Shown here in pieces: positions 15,851 through 25,199 of a stretch of DNA of 25,750 nt. Source of the DNA: an uncultured Collinsella sp. (lineage in GTDB: Bacteria; Actinomycetota; Coriobacteriia; Coriobacteriales; Coriobacteriaceae). The notes beneath the pieces are model-generated. The model ran no database searches and had not been told where the DNA came from. It saw nothing but the letters and a program-made list of their open reading frames with translations. The stretch covers positions 1 to 25,750 of the forward strand of contig CABQLM010000022.1 of NCBI GenBank assembly GCA_902465105.1, given 5' to 3'. A program made the translations under genes and the position numbers. Position 1 is the first letter of the stretch, and each line of letters starts with the position of its first letter.

Positions 15851-15931
15851 AATCTGCCTCGTCTTTCGTGTAGCCATTGAACCATACCCCGCCGCTCGCA
15901 ATCACGCCGAGACGTATGGCACGCCTGGAGT

Positions 15932-17200
15932 CTAAGAACGGTAGTCACCGTTGATGGAGATGTACTCGTGCGTGAGGTCGCAGGTCCACACGGTCGTTGC
16001 CGCGTCGCCTGCGCCCAGGTCGGCCGAAATCACGATCTCGGGTGCCTCAAAACTTCGCAGGGCCTCGTCCTCGTCAAAGGGAACGGTCAGGCCACCGCGG
16101 CAGACGGGCATGCCCATCATGTCGATGGAAACGTCTTCCTGGTTAAACTGCACGCCGCACTTGCCGAGCGCCATGGCAACGCGGCCCCAGTTGCAATCGT
16201 GACCGGCGATGCAGGTCTTGACGAGCGGCGAGTTGGCAACGGCGCGGGCGGCAATATCGGCTTCCTTGTCGTTAGCGGCTCCGGTGACGTTAACCGTCAC
16301 GAGCTTCGAAGCACCCTCGCCATCGGCCGCGATGTTGCGCGCCAGGCTCTCGCACACCTCGTGCACGGCAAAGGCCAACTCGTCAAAGGCGTCAGTGCCC
16401 TCGACGATGGGCTCGGCATCTGCGGCAGCAGTGCCAGATGCAAGCATGATACAGGTGTCGTTGGTCGAGGTATCGGAATCGACCGTCACCTTGTTGAAGG
16501 TCTGTTTAACGGTCGAGAGCAGCAGGGTGTGGAGCGCCGCCGGCTCGACGGGGGCATCGGTGGTGATGACCGCGATCATGGTGGCCATGTTGGGCATGAT
16601 CATACCCGAGCCCTTGCACATGCCGCCCACCGTATAGGCATTGCCCGCATGGCCCGTAGCCTCACTGCGGTAGCGAACGGCATACTCCTTGGAATGCGTA
16701 TCGGTCGTCATGATGGCACGGGCGGCATCGGCGCCGCCATGGGCAGAAAGTGCCTCGTAGGCGGACGGAACGGCCGTCTCAAACGTATCGATCGGCAGGA
16801 TCTGGCCAATCACGCCCGTCGAGGCAACCAGGATCTGCTGGGGTTCGCAGCCGATAACCTGCGAGGCGATATTGCAGGTCTCACGCACGCAGGCAAGGCC
16901 GGTCTCGCCCGTGGCGGCGTTGGCGTTGCCGGAGTTGATAGAAACACCGGCGATGATGCCATAGCCCTTGTCCGTGCCGCCCAGATTGGCGCGGCTTATC
17001 TGCACCGGTGCCGCACAAAAGCGGTTGGTCGTAAACACGCCGGCACCGGGACAGGGCTCATTAGGCACGACGAGTGCATAATCCAAACGCTCGGGATCCT
17101 TGCGAAATCCGGCATGGATACCGGCAGCCTTAAAGCCACCCGCCGCCGTAACGCCACCCTCGACGGCGCGAATCTTGATATCGAACTGCTCTCTATTCAT
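15932..17200 (-). CDS. argJ: Bifunctional ornithine acetyltransferase / N-acetylglutamate synthase
   Basis: Transfers the acetyl group from N-acetylornithine back to glutamate, which gives the cyclic arginine route. The precursor self-cleaves before the nucleophilic threonine of the PNMATM motif (Thr210 counted from the upstream ATG at 17209, Thr207 from the ATG chosen). Other signatures: CPGAGVFTTNRF, NSGNANAATG, GGMCKGSGMI and NTFNKVTVDSDTSTND-like segment. Two ATGs compete: 17209 lies only 2 nt from AAAGGAG, 17200 lies 11 nt away. I prefer 17200. argC ends 135 nt upstream; that gap holds no clear signal. Confidence 0.95.
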   Translation of the reverse strand: MNREQFDIKIRAVEGGVTAAGGFKAAGIHAGFRKDPERLDYALVVPNEPCPGAGVFTTNRFCAAPVQISRANLGGTDKGYGIIAGVSINSGNANAATGETGLACVRETCNIASQVIGCEPQQILVASTGVIGQILPIDTFETAVPSAYEALSAHGGADAARAIMTTDTHSKEYAVRYRSEATGHAGNAYTVGGMCKGSGMIMPNMATMIAVITTDAPVEPAALHTLLLSTVKQTFNKVTVDSDTSTNDTCIMLASGTAAADAEPIVEGTDAFDELAFAVHEVCESLARNIAADGEGASKLVTVNVTGAANDKEADIAARAVANSPLVKTCIAGHDCNWGRVAMALGKCGVQFNQEDVSIDMMGMPVCRGGLTVPFDEDEALRSFEAPEIVISADLGAGDAATTVWTCDLTHEYISINGDYRS

Positions 17201-17335
17201 CGTCCCCATGACTCCTTTATATCAAACAAAAAGTGGGCATCGGTCGGAGCGCCATACCAGTCACAATCACGAGACCAGCTTAAAAGTGGCGCGCAACTCG
17301 ATACCCGACTACCAAATCGTTAACAATCGAATGTG

Positions 17336-18406
17336 CTACACCGGGCACGCCACTGTGGGCAAGCCTCGTCGCTCATCAAATCCAAAGACGATATTGGCGC
17401 ACTGAACCGCTTGGCCCGCCGCGCCCTTGCACAGGTTGTCGATTGCACCCGTCGCCACCAGTACGCCAGCGCGCTTGTTGAGCGCAAGGCCAATTTGGGC
17501 GGCGTTGGTGCCGACGACCGAGGCCGTCTTGGGCTGCTGGCCGGCATCGAGCACGCGCACAAAGGTGCGACCGGCGTAGAACTGCTCGTAATGGTCGACG
17601 ACGTCCTCAAGGGTCAGCGTGTCGAGAGCCTGCGACGCGAGCGGCAGCGTCACCGTGGAGAGCAGACCGCGCTTGAGCGGTGCCAGGTGCGGAGTAAAGA
17701 CGATGCGGTCGGCCAGGCCGAGTATCTGCTCGATCTCGGGCGTATGACGATGCTTGCCCACGCCATATGCCTCCAGATTCTCGTCTGCACTGCAAAAATG
17801 CGTACGGGCGTTGCAGGACTTACCGGCACCTGTCACGCCGCTGATAGCGTCAACGACCACGGGACCGCTCTCGGCCACCCAGCCCGCACGCACGGCAGGC
17901 GCGGCAGCAAGGCTCGTTGCGGTGGGATAGCAACCGGCGCAGGCAACCAGCACGGACTTGCCGTCAGCATAGTCGGATGCGGCGGTCTCCAAGTCCTGGC
18001 AGAACAGCTCGGGCAGGCCAAAAGCGCGCGTCTTGAGCAGCTCGGGGCTCGTATGCTCGGCGGCATACCATGTCTCGAACACGGCCGGATCGCTCAGGCG
18101 GTAATCGGCAGACAAGTCGAAGCAGGAAACGCCTGCGGCAAGCAGTGCGGGCACCTGTGCCATGGCGGCGGTGTGCGGCACGGCCAAAAAGACAGCGTCG
18201 CAGGTCTTGAGCTCGGGGGCGTCATGCGTCGTGAAGACAAGATCGCTCACGCCGGCAAAGCTCGGGTACACCGCAGACAGCGGTTGGCCGGCATCGGCAT
18301 TGGACGTGATGGCGACAAGTTCAAACTCGGGATGGCCGAGTACGAGGCGAATGAGCTCGGCACCGGCATATCCTGCCGCACCGACGATTCCAACCTTCAA
18401 AGACAT
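17336..18406 (-). CDS. argC: N-acetyl-gamma-glutamyl-phosphate reductase
   Basis: NADPH-dependent reduction of N-acetylglutamyl phosphate. The product has 356 residues. The Rossmann motif GIVGAAGYAGAEL occupies residues 6-18, the catalytic cysteine is C159 in CAGCYPTA, and KHRHTPEI carries the conserved histidines. FTPHLAPLKRGLLSTV and NLCKGAAGQAVQ near the C-terminus are also typical. The ATG at 18406 has AAGGAG 7 nt upstream. First gene of argCJBD, behind the ARG boxes at 18491-18529, so the operon is probably repressed by ArgR with arginine. argF, argG, argH and argR are not in the window. Confidence 0.96.
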   Translation of the reverse strand: MSLKVGIVGAAGYAGAELIRLVLGHPEFELVAITSNADAGQPLSAVYPSFAGVSDLVFTTHDAPELKTCDAVFLAVPHTAAMAQVPALLAAGVSCFDLSADYRLSDPAVFETWYAAEHTSPELLKTRAFGLPELFCQDLETAASDYADGKSVLVACAGCYPTATSLAAAPAVRAGWVAESGPVVVDAISGVTGAGKSCNARTHFCSADENLEAYGVGKHRHTPEIEQILGLADRIVFTPHLAPLKRGLLSTVTLPLASQALDTLTLEDVVDHYEQFYAGRTFVRVLDAGQQPKTASVVGTNAAQIGLALNKRAGVLVATGAIDNLCKGAAGQAVQCANIVFGFDERRGLPTVACPV

Positions 18407-18490
18407 ATCAGACTCCTTGTCTGCGATTTATGCACCGATGCGCATTTCACAGCAGTCGTTATGAAGTGGGTTGAAACTTTAGCACCAAAA

Positions 18491-18529
18491 GATGCATTTA
18501 TACGCAAATCTTTTGCATATTCATGCATT
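18491..18529. promoter_or_regulatory. Two tandem ARG boxes (ArgR/AhrC operator) of argCJBD
   Basis: Minus-strand cores TGCATGAATATGCA (18514-18527) and TGCGTATAAATGCA (18493-18506) match the Gram-positive ARG box TGMAT-N4-ATKCA with none and one core mismatch. Their starts are 21 bp apart, which is the normal two-box phase (18-bp boxes, 3-bp gap). They lie 85-123 nt before the argC start. A -10-like TATAAA sits inside the second box. Confidence 0.78.
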
Positions 18530-18564
18530 GAAACAAACCAGACACATTCACGCGAAGGAATTGA

Positions 18565-18627
18565 CAAAAAGAAGCGGGCTCTGCACTGGCCGCAGCGCAC
18601 CATGTCGCCGCCCAATGCAGAGCCCGC
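18565..18627 (-). terminator. Rho-independent terminator ending the flavin gene unit
   Basis: Perfect 12-bp arms GCGGGCTCTGCA (18574-18585) and TGCAGAGCCCGC (18616-18627), followed on the minus strand by TTCTTTTTG. It begins 40 nt past the last split-barrel gene and separates that unit from argC. Confidence 0.9.
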
Positions 18628-18667
18628 CCTATAGGAATGCCAAGCTGTAAGGGTCGCCCAAAGCCGC

Positions 18668-19078
18668 CTAGAACTCGACCGGTACCCATTCGTCGTGGTT
18701 GCAGATGAAGGCTTCCGGCTCCTCGACGCTAAAGAAGACGAGCGTGGGGTCGTTAGACCCCTCATAATGCTCGCCCAAGCGCTCCAGATGCTTCCAGCCA
18801 GCCTCGCGCATATCGGGGGCAGCCTGGTCATCCAAGCCGGCGCGCCCGCGCAAAATGAGCCAGCCATGACCCGGCCACCAGCTCGTGGCCTCAAAGCGCT
18901 GGTTTTGCAGTAGTTCCTGCCACACGTCTTTGGTGCGCGCCGTCACAAACCACAGCTTGCCATCCTGAATCTGCGCAAACGAAAACGGACGCACATGCGG
19001 CTGTCCGTCAACGCTCGTCGCCAAATACCATGCCGGCACCGACGTCAGATACTCCAACACCGTATTCAATCCGTCCAC
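18668..19078 (-). CDS. PNPOx-like FMN-binding split-barrel protein (copy 2)
   Basis: Pyridoxamine-5'-phosphate-oxidase-like protein of 136 residues; substrate unknown, FMN or F420-type cofactor expected from the family. Typical order: ATSVDGQPHVRPFSFA, GKLWFVTARTKDVW, a beta-strand core, REAGWKH, LVFFSVEEPEA. GTG at 19078 is preferred because AGGAGG lies 4 nt upstream; the frame runs to a GTG at 19093 without a ribosome site. It is clearly paralogous to the gene upstream (shared VRPFSFA, GKLWF, KDVW, REAG.KH and FFSV) and ends about 40 nt before a strong terminator. Confidence 0.82.
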   Translation of the reverse strand: MDGLNTVLEYLTSVPAWYLATSVDGQPHVRPFSFAQIQDGKLWFVTARTKDVWQELLQNQRFEATSWWPGHGWLILRGRAGLDDQAAPDMREAGWKHLERLGEHYEGSNDPTLVFFSVEEPEAFICNHDEWVPVEF

Positions 19079-19129
19079 GTTTCCTCCTGCCACTAGCTAA
19101 TTTGGAACGGGTAGTTAATTTGAGACGCG

Positions 19130-19576
19130 CTAGAGCTCCAGATGCTCTTCGCTGCCGTCGATATCGCAGAAGCGGGCGACGATATTGCGGACCGAGAAAA
19201 ACGCAAGGCGACCGTCGTTGGCGCTCTCGTGTTGCTCGCCAATGCCCACCATGTGCTTAAAGCCAGCTTCGCGAACGCGGTCGCTCACGACCGCATCGTC
19301 CTCGAGCGCAGCCTCGCCGGTCAACACGATCCAGCACTCCCCCGGCTTCCAGCCCGAAAGCTCAAACTTGGGGTTCGCGCCGAGCTCTGCCCACACATCC
19401 TTGTCGCGCGAGGTGCAAAACCACAGCTTGCCGTTATCGACCATGGCAAATGAGAACGGCCTTACGCGTGGCTGATGCCCATCGTTCACGTCAGACGTGG
19501 CCAAAAACCACGCGGGGATGCGCCTGAGGTATGTGCAGGCGCGCTCGAGTTGCGCTGTGCGGTCGATGTCGGTCAT
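19130..19576 (-). CDS. PNPOx-like FMN-binding split-barrel protein (copy 1)
   Basis: Split-barrel protein of 148 residues of the pyridoxamine-phosphate-oxidase-like superfamily, probably flavin-binding; the reaction is unknown. Visible are AWFLATSD, PRVRPFSFAMVDNGKLWFCTSRDKDVW (about residues 36-62), a WIVLTGEAAL strand, VREAGFKH and LAFFSV. The ATG at 19576 has AAAGGG upstream. It lies 30 nt behind ecfT in the same direction and 51 nt before its paralogue. Both share a transcript with the riboflavin transporter if no hidden promoter exists; no terminator was seen between them and ecfT. Confidence 0.85.
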   Translation of the reverse strand: MTDIDRTAQLERACTYLRRIPAWFLATSDVNDGHQPRVRPFSFAMVDNGKLWFCTSRDKDVWAELGANPKFELSGWKPGECWIVLTGEAALEDDAVVSDRVREAGFKHMVGIGEQHESANDGRLAFFSVRNIVARFCDIDGSEEHLEL

Positions 19577-19606
19577 AGGAATCCCTTTCTTGCGCTCGGA
19601 TCGCGC

Positions 19607-20407
19607 CTAAATAAGTTGCAGATTGATGGCGACGACACATGCCACCAGCAGTGCCATCGCCACTGCGGCCAGTGCATCCTCGCGGCCAAACGTAAGCGCA
19701 TGCAGACGCGTGCGTCCCTGCTCGCCGTGATAGCAGCGCGCATCCATGGCGGCAGAAAGTGTCTCGGCATGACGGAACACGCCGGTGAACAGCGGAATCG
19801 CCACGCTGCCGAGCATACGCACACCGCCGAGCGGACCGCCCGCCACGCGCGCGCCGCGGCTTGCCTGTGCATCGGCCGTCTGTTTCATCTCGGTGGCAAA
19901 TTGTGGCATAAACCGCAGCGCGATACCCATAATCATGCCGAGCTCGTGCGCCGGAAGCCCCACGCGCGCAAATGGTGCGAGCAGGCGCTCAAAACCCGCG
20001 GTGAGGTCGAGCGTCGGCGTGGTGAGCGTAATGGCGCTCATGCCGGCCATCATCAGGGTCAGGCGGCATGCCATAAAGGCAGCGGAATACAAAGACCCCT
20101 CGCTCACCCGTAAAAAGCCAAGCTGCCACAGGATGCGCCCGCTCTGGTCGGTAAATAGGTTGAGCGCCGCGACCACCACAACAATCGCCAGTAGCGGCGC
20201 CATCGACGACAAGACGCGACGCGGCGGCACCCGGGCAACAACATAGACCAGCACGACAAAAATTGCGACCGGAACCAGTCCCCGGAAGCTACCGACGGTG
20301 AGCACAGTGATCAGAAATGCGAAACCTAGGAGCAACTTGGTGCGCGGGTCCAGACGATAGACTGTGCTATCTCCGGGATAGTAGCTGCCAAACGAAAACG
20401 CCTCCAT
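19607..20407 (-). CDS. ecfT: ECF transporter transmembrane component
   Basis: Membrane coupling subunit of an energy-coupling-factor transporter, 266 residues with about five hydrophobic helices (near 25-38, 44-60, 68-84, 105-130, and 245-262). The two cytoplasmic coupling-helix signatures that contact the ATPases are present: QASRGA (181-186) and AMDARCY (220-226). The start ATG overlaps the ecfA stop by one base (TAATG), so translation is coupled. Part of ribU-ecfA-ecfT. Confidence 0.94.
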   Translation of the reverse strand: MEAFSFGSYYPGDSTVYRLDPRTKLLLGFAFLITVLTVGSFRGLVPVAIFVVLVYVVARVPPRRVLSSMAPLLAIVVVVAALNLFTDQSGRILWQLGFLRVSEGSLYSAAFMACRLTLMMAGMSAITLTTPTLDLTAGFERLLAPFARVGLPAHELGMIMGIALRFMPQFATEMKQTADAQASRGARVAGGPLGGVRMLGSVAIPLFTGVFRHAETLSAAMDARCYHGEQGRTRLHALTFGREDALAAVAMALLVACVVAINLQLI

Positions 20408-22311
20408 TAGCAGCCCTCCTCTCGCGTGGCCACCTTGGAACCAGCCTGACGCGGAGCGCCCGCAGGCTTGTCCGCGCAGCCCAGCAGCAAGCCGGCCAGC
20501 TCATCGGCCAGTGACTCAACCGTATAGAGGCCGTCAAAGTGCAGCGGCACGCCCACATCCGTAAGCGCCAGCGCCATGCGCTGCGCGGCGGGAACGCCCA
20601 AACCGATCGATTTGAGCTCGTCGGCATGTGCAAACACCTGCGCGGGGACTCCCTCGGCAAACACCGCGCCTTCGTTCATCACAACGATGCGGTCGCAGCA
20701 ATTTGCCAGGTCATCCATACTGTGCGAAACCATGACAACAGTCAGGCTCTCGTCATGAAGACGGCGAATGAGCCCCAGGAAATCCCTGCGGGCCGCCGGA
20801 TCGAGACCTGCCATGGGTTCATCGAGTACCAGCACCTCGGGCTCCATGGCGAGCACGCCGGCAAACGCCACGCGCCGCTGCTGTCCACCCGAGAGCTCAA
20901 AGGGACTCTTGTCGCCTATCGTGGCAAGGTCGAGGCCCACGCGCGCGAGCGATGACGCAACACGGCGCGCGACATCGTCTTGTGACAGGCCAAGGTTGTG
21001 CGGACCAAATGCCACGTCCTGCACCACGGTCTCGGCAAATAGCTGGCGCTCGGGATACTGAAACACCACGCCGACCTTAGCCTTAACCGCGGCGGCATCC
21101 TTCTTTTGCGACAGGTCGAGCCCCAGCGCGCAAACGCTCCCCTCCTGCGGGCGAATTAACCCGTTGAGGTGCTGGACCAGTGTGGATTTGCCCGAACCGG
21201 TATGGCCTGCTAACCCCAAGAACTCGCCGCGACGCACCGTCAAAGACACGTCGCGCAGCGCCCACGGACTGCTAGGGTCGTTTCCCCAAAGAGCCTGTTT
21301 GTTCGATTTGCCCGCAGCGGCCGAACGCTTATGCCAGCGACGGCGCTCACGCGGACTGAGGGAATAACTGTACGAAACATGGGATAGCTCGATGATAGGA
21401 TCCGACGCGTTGTCCTCGTTGTCTGCCGGAACAGCGCCGTCAGCGATTTCCAACTGGGATGCGGAAGGCTGTCCCGCGGTGCCCGCCTCACTTCGCTCGG
21501 CATAAGCCTGCGCAACCTCGGCAACCATATCCGCCTCGCGCACCTGCGCGTGAACGGGCACGCCCTTCGCACGAAGCGCCCTACCCAGACAGCACGACGC
21601 CGGCATATCCAAGTTGAGCTGTGCAAGTTCGTCCGCCCGCGTCAAGATTTCCTCGGGCGTACCGAGCATGGCAACGCGCCCCGCCCGAAATACCGCGACA
21701 CGATCGGCCTCAGCGGCCTCTTCCATAAAGTGCGTAATCATCACGATGGTCATGCCGCGAGCGTGCAACGCGCGGCAAGCCTTCATGAGGCCCTTGCGGC
21801 CGCGCGGGTCGAGCATCGAGGACGCTTCATCCAAGATGAGCACACGCGGTTCCATGGCAAGCACACCAGCAAGCGCGACGCGTTGCTTTTGGCCGCCCGA
21901 AAGCGCGTGGGTCTCGTGGCGCTCAAAGCCCACCAGGCCCACCGCCTTCAGCACATCCCGCACACGCTGCGCGATTTGCTCCGATGGCACGCCCAAATTT
22001 TCGGGACCAAAGGCAACGTCATCCTCGACAAGCGTCGCCACCAGCTGATCATCCGGATTCTGGAATACCATGCCCGCGGTCGAACGAATGTCGTAGACCA
22101 GCTCGGGGTCGGAGGTATCCATACCATCGATGCGCACCGTGCCGGCATCGGGCTGTAGCAGCGCATTCAGGTGCTTGGCAAACGTCGACTTACCCGACCC
22201 ATTGCCACCGAGGATGCAGAAAAACTCGCCGTCCTCGATGTTCAGATCGACGCCGTCGAGTGCCGGTACGGCACCGTCATAGCTAAAGGAAACGCCCCGA
22301 CACTCAATCAT
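20407..22311 (-). CDS. ecfA: ECF transporter ATPase, EcfA1-EcfA2 fused in one chain
   Basis: Energises riboflavin uptake. Two complete ABC ATPase halves in 634 residues. Half 1: Walker A GGNGSGKST (35-43), LSGGQ (137-141), DE (161-162), H194. Half 2: Walker A GHTGSGKST (369-377), LSGGQ (473-477), DE (497-498), H530. A linker of about 50 residues (255-305) joins them, and half 2 carries an insert of about 25 charged residues (about 318-345) in its first strand region. Most ECF systems encode the two ATPases as separate proteins. The start overlaps the ribU stop by 4 nt (ATGA) and the stop overlaps ecfT. A ribosome site AAAGGT lies inside ribU's end. Confidence 0.94.
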   Translation of the reverse strand: MIECRGVSFSYDGAVPALDGVDLNIEDGEFFCILGGNGSGKSTFAKHLNALLQPDAGTVRIDGMDTSDPELVYDIRSTAGMVFQNPDDQLVATLVEDDVAFGPENLGVPSEQIAQRVRDVLKAVGLVGFERHETHALSGGQKQRVALAGVLAMEPRVLILDEASSMLDPRGRKGLMKACRALHARGMTIVMITHFMEEAAEADRVAVFRAGRVAMLGTPEEILTRADELAQLNLDMPASCCLGRALRAKGVPVHAQVREADMVAEVAQAYAERSEAGTAGQPSASQLEIADGAVPADNEDNASDPIIELSHVSYSYSLSPRERRRWHKRSAAAGKSNKQALWGNDPSSPWALRDVSLTVRRGEFLGLAGHTGSGKSTLVQHLNGLIRPQEGSVCALGLDLSQKKDAAAVKAKVGVVFQYPERQLFAETVVQDVAFGPHNLGLSQDDVARRVASSLARVGLDLATIGDKSPFELSGGQQRRVAFAGVLAMEPEVLVLDEPMAGLDPAARRDFLGLIRRLHDESLTVVMVSHSMDDLANCCDRIVVMNEGAVFAEGVPAQVFAHADELKSIGLGVPAAQRMALALTDVGVPLHFDGLYTVESLADELAGLLLGCADKPAGAPRQAGSKVATREEGC

Positions 22312-22898
22312 GCGCGACCTTTAACCTGGTCCTTCTTGGGCGTGATGAGATTAGAGACCGCCTTGTACACCGCCAGCGTGAGCACCGAGTTAAGCACGGT
22401 CTTGATGAGGTTAAACGGCAAAACGGCGGGAAGCATGAGCGGCAGAATCACATCGGCCGAGCCATACCAGAACCAAACGCCGATGGTCAGGTTCGCGACC
22501 ATGGACAGCACCGTAGCGGCAATGACGCCGAGCACCAGACCAATCACGGCACCCTTGTAGGTGTGCATCTTTTGGTAGACGATCGCCGCGGGCAGAATAA
22601 AGCCCAGCGTAGCGACCAAGTTCATAAGCGCGCCGACCCAATCGCCCGTGGTGAGCGCATGGATGACGATCGCCATGGCGGCAACAGCAGTGCCGGCACC
22701 AGGGCCGTACGCAAACCCGCACACCATCGCCGGCACCAGCGACGGATCATACGTCAAAAACGGCGCCGAGGGAAGAATGGGCAGCTGCACATACATAAAG
22801 AGCGCGCCCAGGGCACACATGAGTGCCATGGTTACGAGTTGTTTGGTGCTCCACCTATTCGTGTTCTCAAAATGAATATGCTGCGACTGTTCAGACAT
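22308..22898 (-). CDS. ribU: ECF riboflavin-binding S component RibU
   Basis: Membrane riboflavin-binding subunit, 196 residues, about six hydrophobic helices. The conserved RibU segment QLPILPSAPFLTYDPSLVPA (about 38-57), then GFAYGPGAG and GALMNLVATLGFILPA, is clearly visible. The ATG at 22898 follows AGGTGATCTT at the end of the FMN riboswitch; an in-frame ATG at 22919 lies inside the switch and is rejected. First gene of the unit. The riboswitch supports riboflavin as the substrate independently of the protein motif. Confidence 0.94.
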   Translation of the reverse strand: MSEQSQHIHFENTNRWSTKQLVTMALMCALGALFMYVQLPILPSAPFLTYDPSLVPAMVCGFAYGPGAGTAVAAMAIVIHALTTGDWVGALMNLVATLGFILPAAIVYQKMHTYKGAVIGLVLGVIAATVLSMVANLTIGVWFWYGSADVILPLMLPAVLPFNLIKTVLNSVLTLAVYKAVSNLITPKKDQVKGRA

Positions 22899-22906
22899 AA
22901 GATCAC

Positions 22907-23093
22907 CTGCCTCTTTCATCCGGACTCTAACCGTTGGTACTGGAATCTCACCAGTTCAGCCGGCATGCGAACCAACGCACACTCGGGTCGCGGACTCATC
23001 GGCTCGGCCGCAGGCACCTCGCCTGCGCCACGGCGCCCCTTTAGCACCGCCCGATTTACCACCAGTGGGGAATTCCACCCCGCCCTGAAACAG
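22907..23093 (-). ncRNA. FMN riboswitch (RFN element)
   Basis: On the minus strand the conserved RFN blocks occur in order: CAGGGCGGGGTGGAATTCCC, ACTGGTGGTAAA, GAGTCCGCGACCC, GCTGAACTGGTGAGATTCCA, GGTTAGAGTCCGGATGAAAG. The closing P1 strand (GAAAGAGGCAG, 22907-22917) abuts the ribU ribosome site AGGTGA, so ligand binding probably hides the site and represses translation of ribU. A GC-rich variable stem (about 22985-23045) lies in the middle. No terminator precedes ribU, in line with translational control. Confidence 0.93.
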
Positions 23094-23101
23094 CAATTGC
23101 A

Positions 23102-23129
23102 AGTGTAGCACCAGCAGGCTTTCGCGCAA
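23102..23129 (-). promoter_or_regulatory. Promoter of the riboswitch-ribU unit
   Basis: On the minus strand, -35 TTGCGC (23124-23129) and -10 TACACT (23102-23107), 16-bp spacer. Start would fall near 23095, exactly at the 5' edge of the aptamer, which supports the call. Confidence 0.6.
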
Positions 23130-23149
23130 GTATGCCGAGGGTAATTTGT

Positions 23150-23237
23150 GGTGGGGATCAGTTGCCGCAACAACCACGTTCCCCACCCATCCCAAAGTAA
23201 CGCGCCTTTCGCGGCAAAGCCGCGAAACAGCGAAAGG
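23150..23237. other. Two stem-loops between the ribU promoter and the giant hairpin
   Basis: GGTGGGGA (23150-23157) pairs with TCCCCACC (23180-23187) around an inner GTTGCCGCAAC. TTTCGCGGC (23207-23215) pairs with GCCGCGAAA (23219-23227); alternatively CCTTTCGC (23205-23212) pairs with GCGAAAGG (23230-23237), so two folds exclude each other. No T-run follows either on the minus strand. Confidence 0.45.
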
Positions 23238-23296
23238 GACACGTATCCCCATCAGCCACGATCTCCGCCCGCGCCGACCTCAAGGCCGTAAACGCA

Positions 23297-23439
23297 GGGA
23301 ATCCGGGGGCGTGACGGGGCTTCTCTCCGGAACATTCCACAGGACGCAAGGAGGCTCCGCAGCGCGAAGCGCGATGCGGAGCCTCCTTGCATGTCCGAGG
23401 ACGTTCCGGAGAGAAGCCCCGTCACGCCCCCGGATTCCC
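23297..23439. repeat. 143-nt near-perfect giant hairpin behind groEL
   Basis: Outer arms 23297-23333 and 23403-23439 are perfect reverse complements over 37 nt. After a small internal loop containing GGAC/GTCC, inner arms 23346-23361 and 23375-23390 pair perfectly over 16 nt (GCAAGGAGGCTCCGCA / TGCGGAGCCTCCTTGC), and a GCGC-GAA-GCGC tip closes it. It starts 26 nt past the groEL stop on the minus strand. No T-run follows on either strand. It may be a strong transcript end or stabiliser of groESL mRNA, or an inserted palindromic element. Confidence 0.85.
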
Positions 23440-23465
23440 GGTGGGAGTTCTAGACCTTGTCGGCC

Positions 23466-25181
<1,716 letters not shown>

Positions 25182-25199
25182 TCAGAGATTCTGACGAGA

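Noticed and set aside
15968..17323. 451-codon plus-strand frame across argJ
   Set aside because: Antisense shadow without family motifs; ArgJ on the minus strand has all signatures.
22563..23108. Plus-strand frame over ribU and the riboswitch
   Set aside because: Covers conserved RFN bases on the opposite strand; not a gene.
23297..23439. Giant hairpin as an ordinary intrinsic terminator
   Set aside because: No T-run on either side and a stem many times longer than needed.
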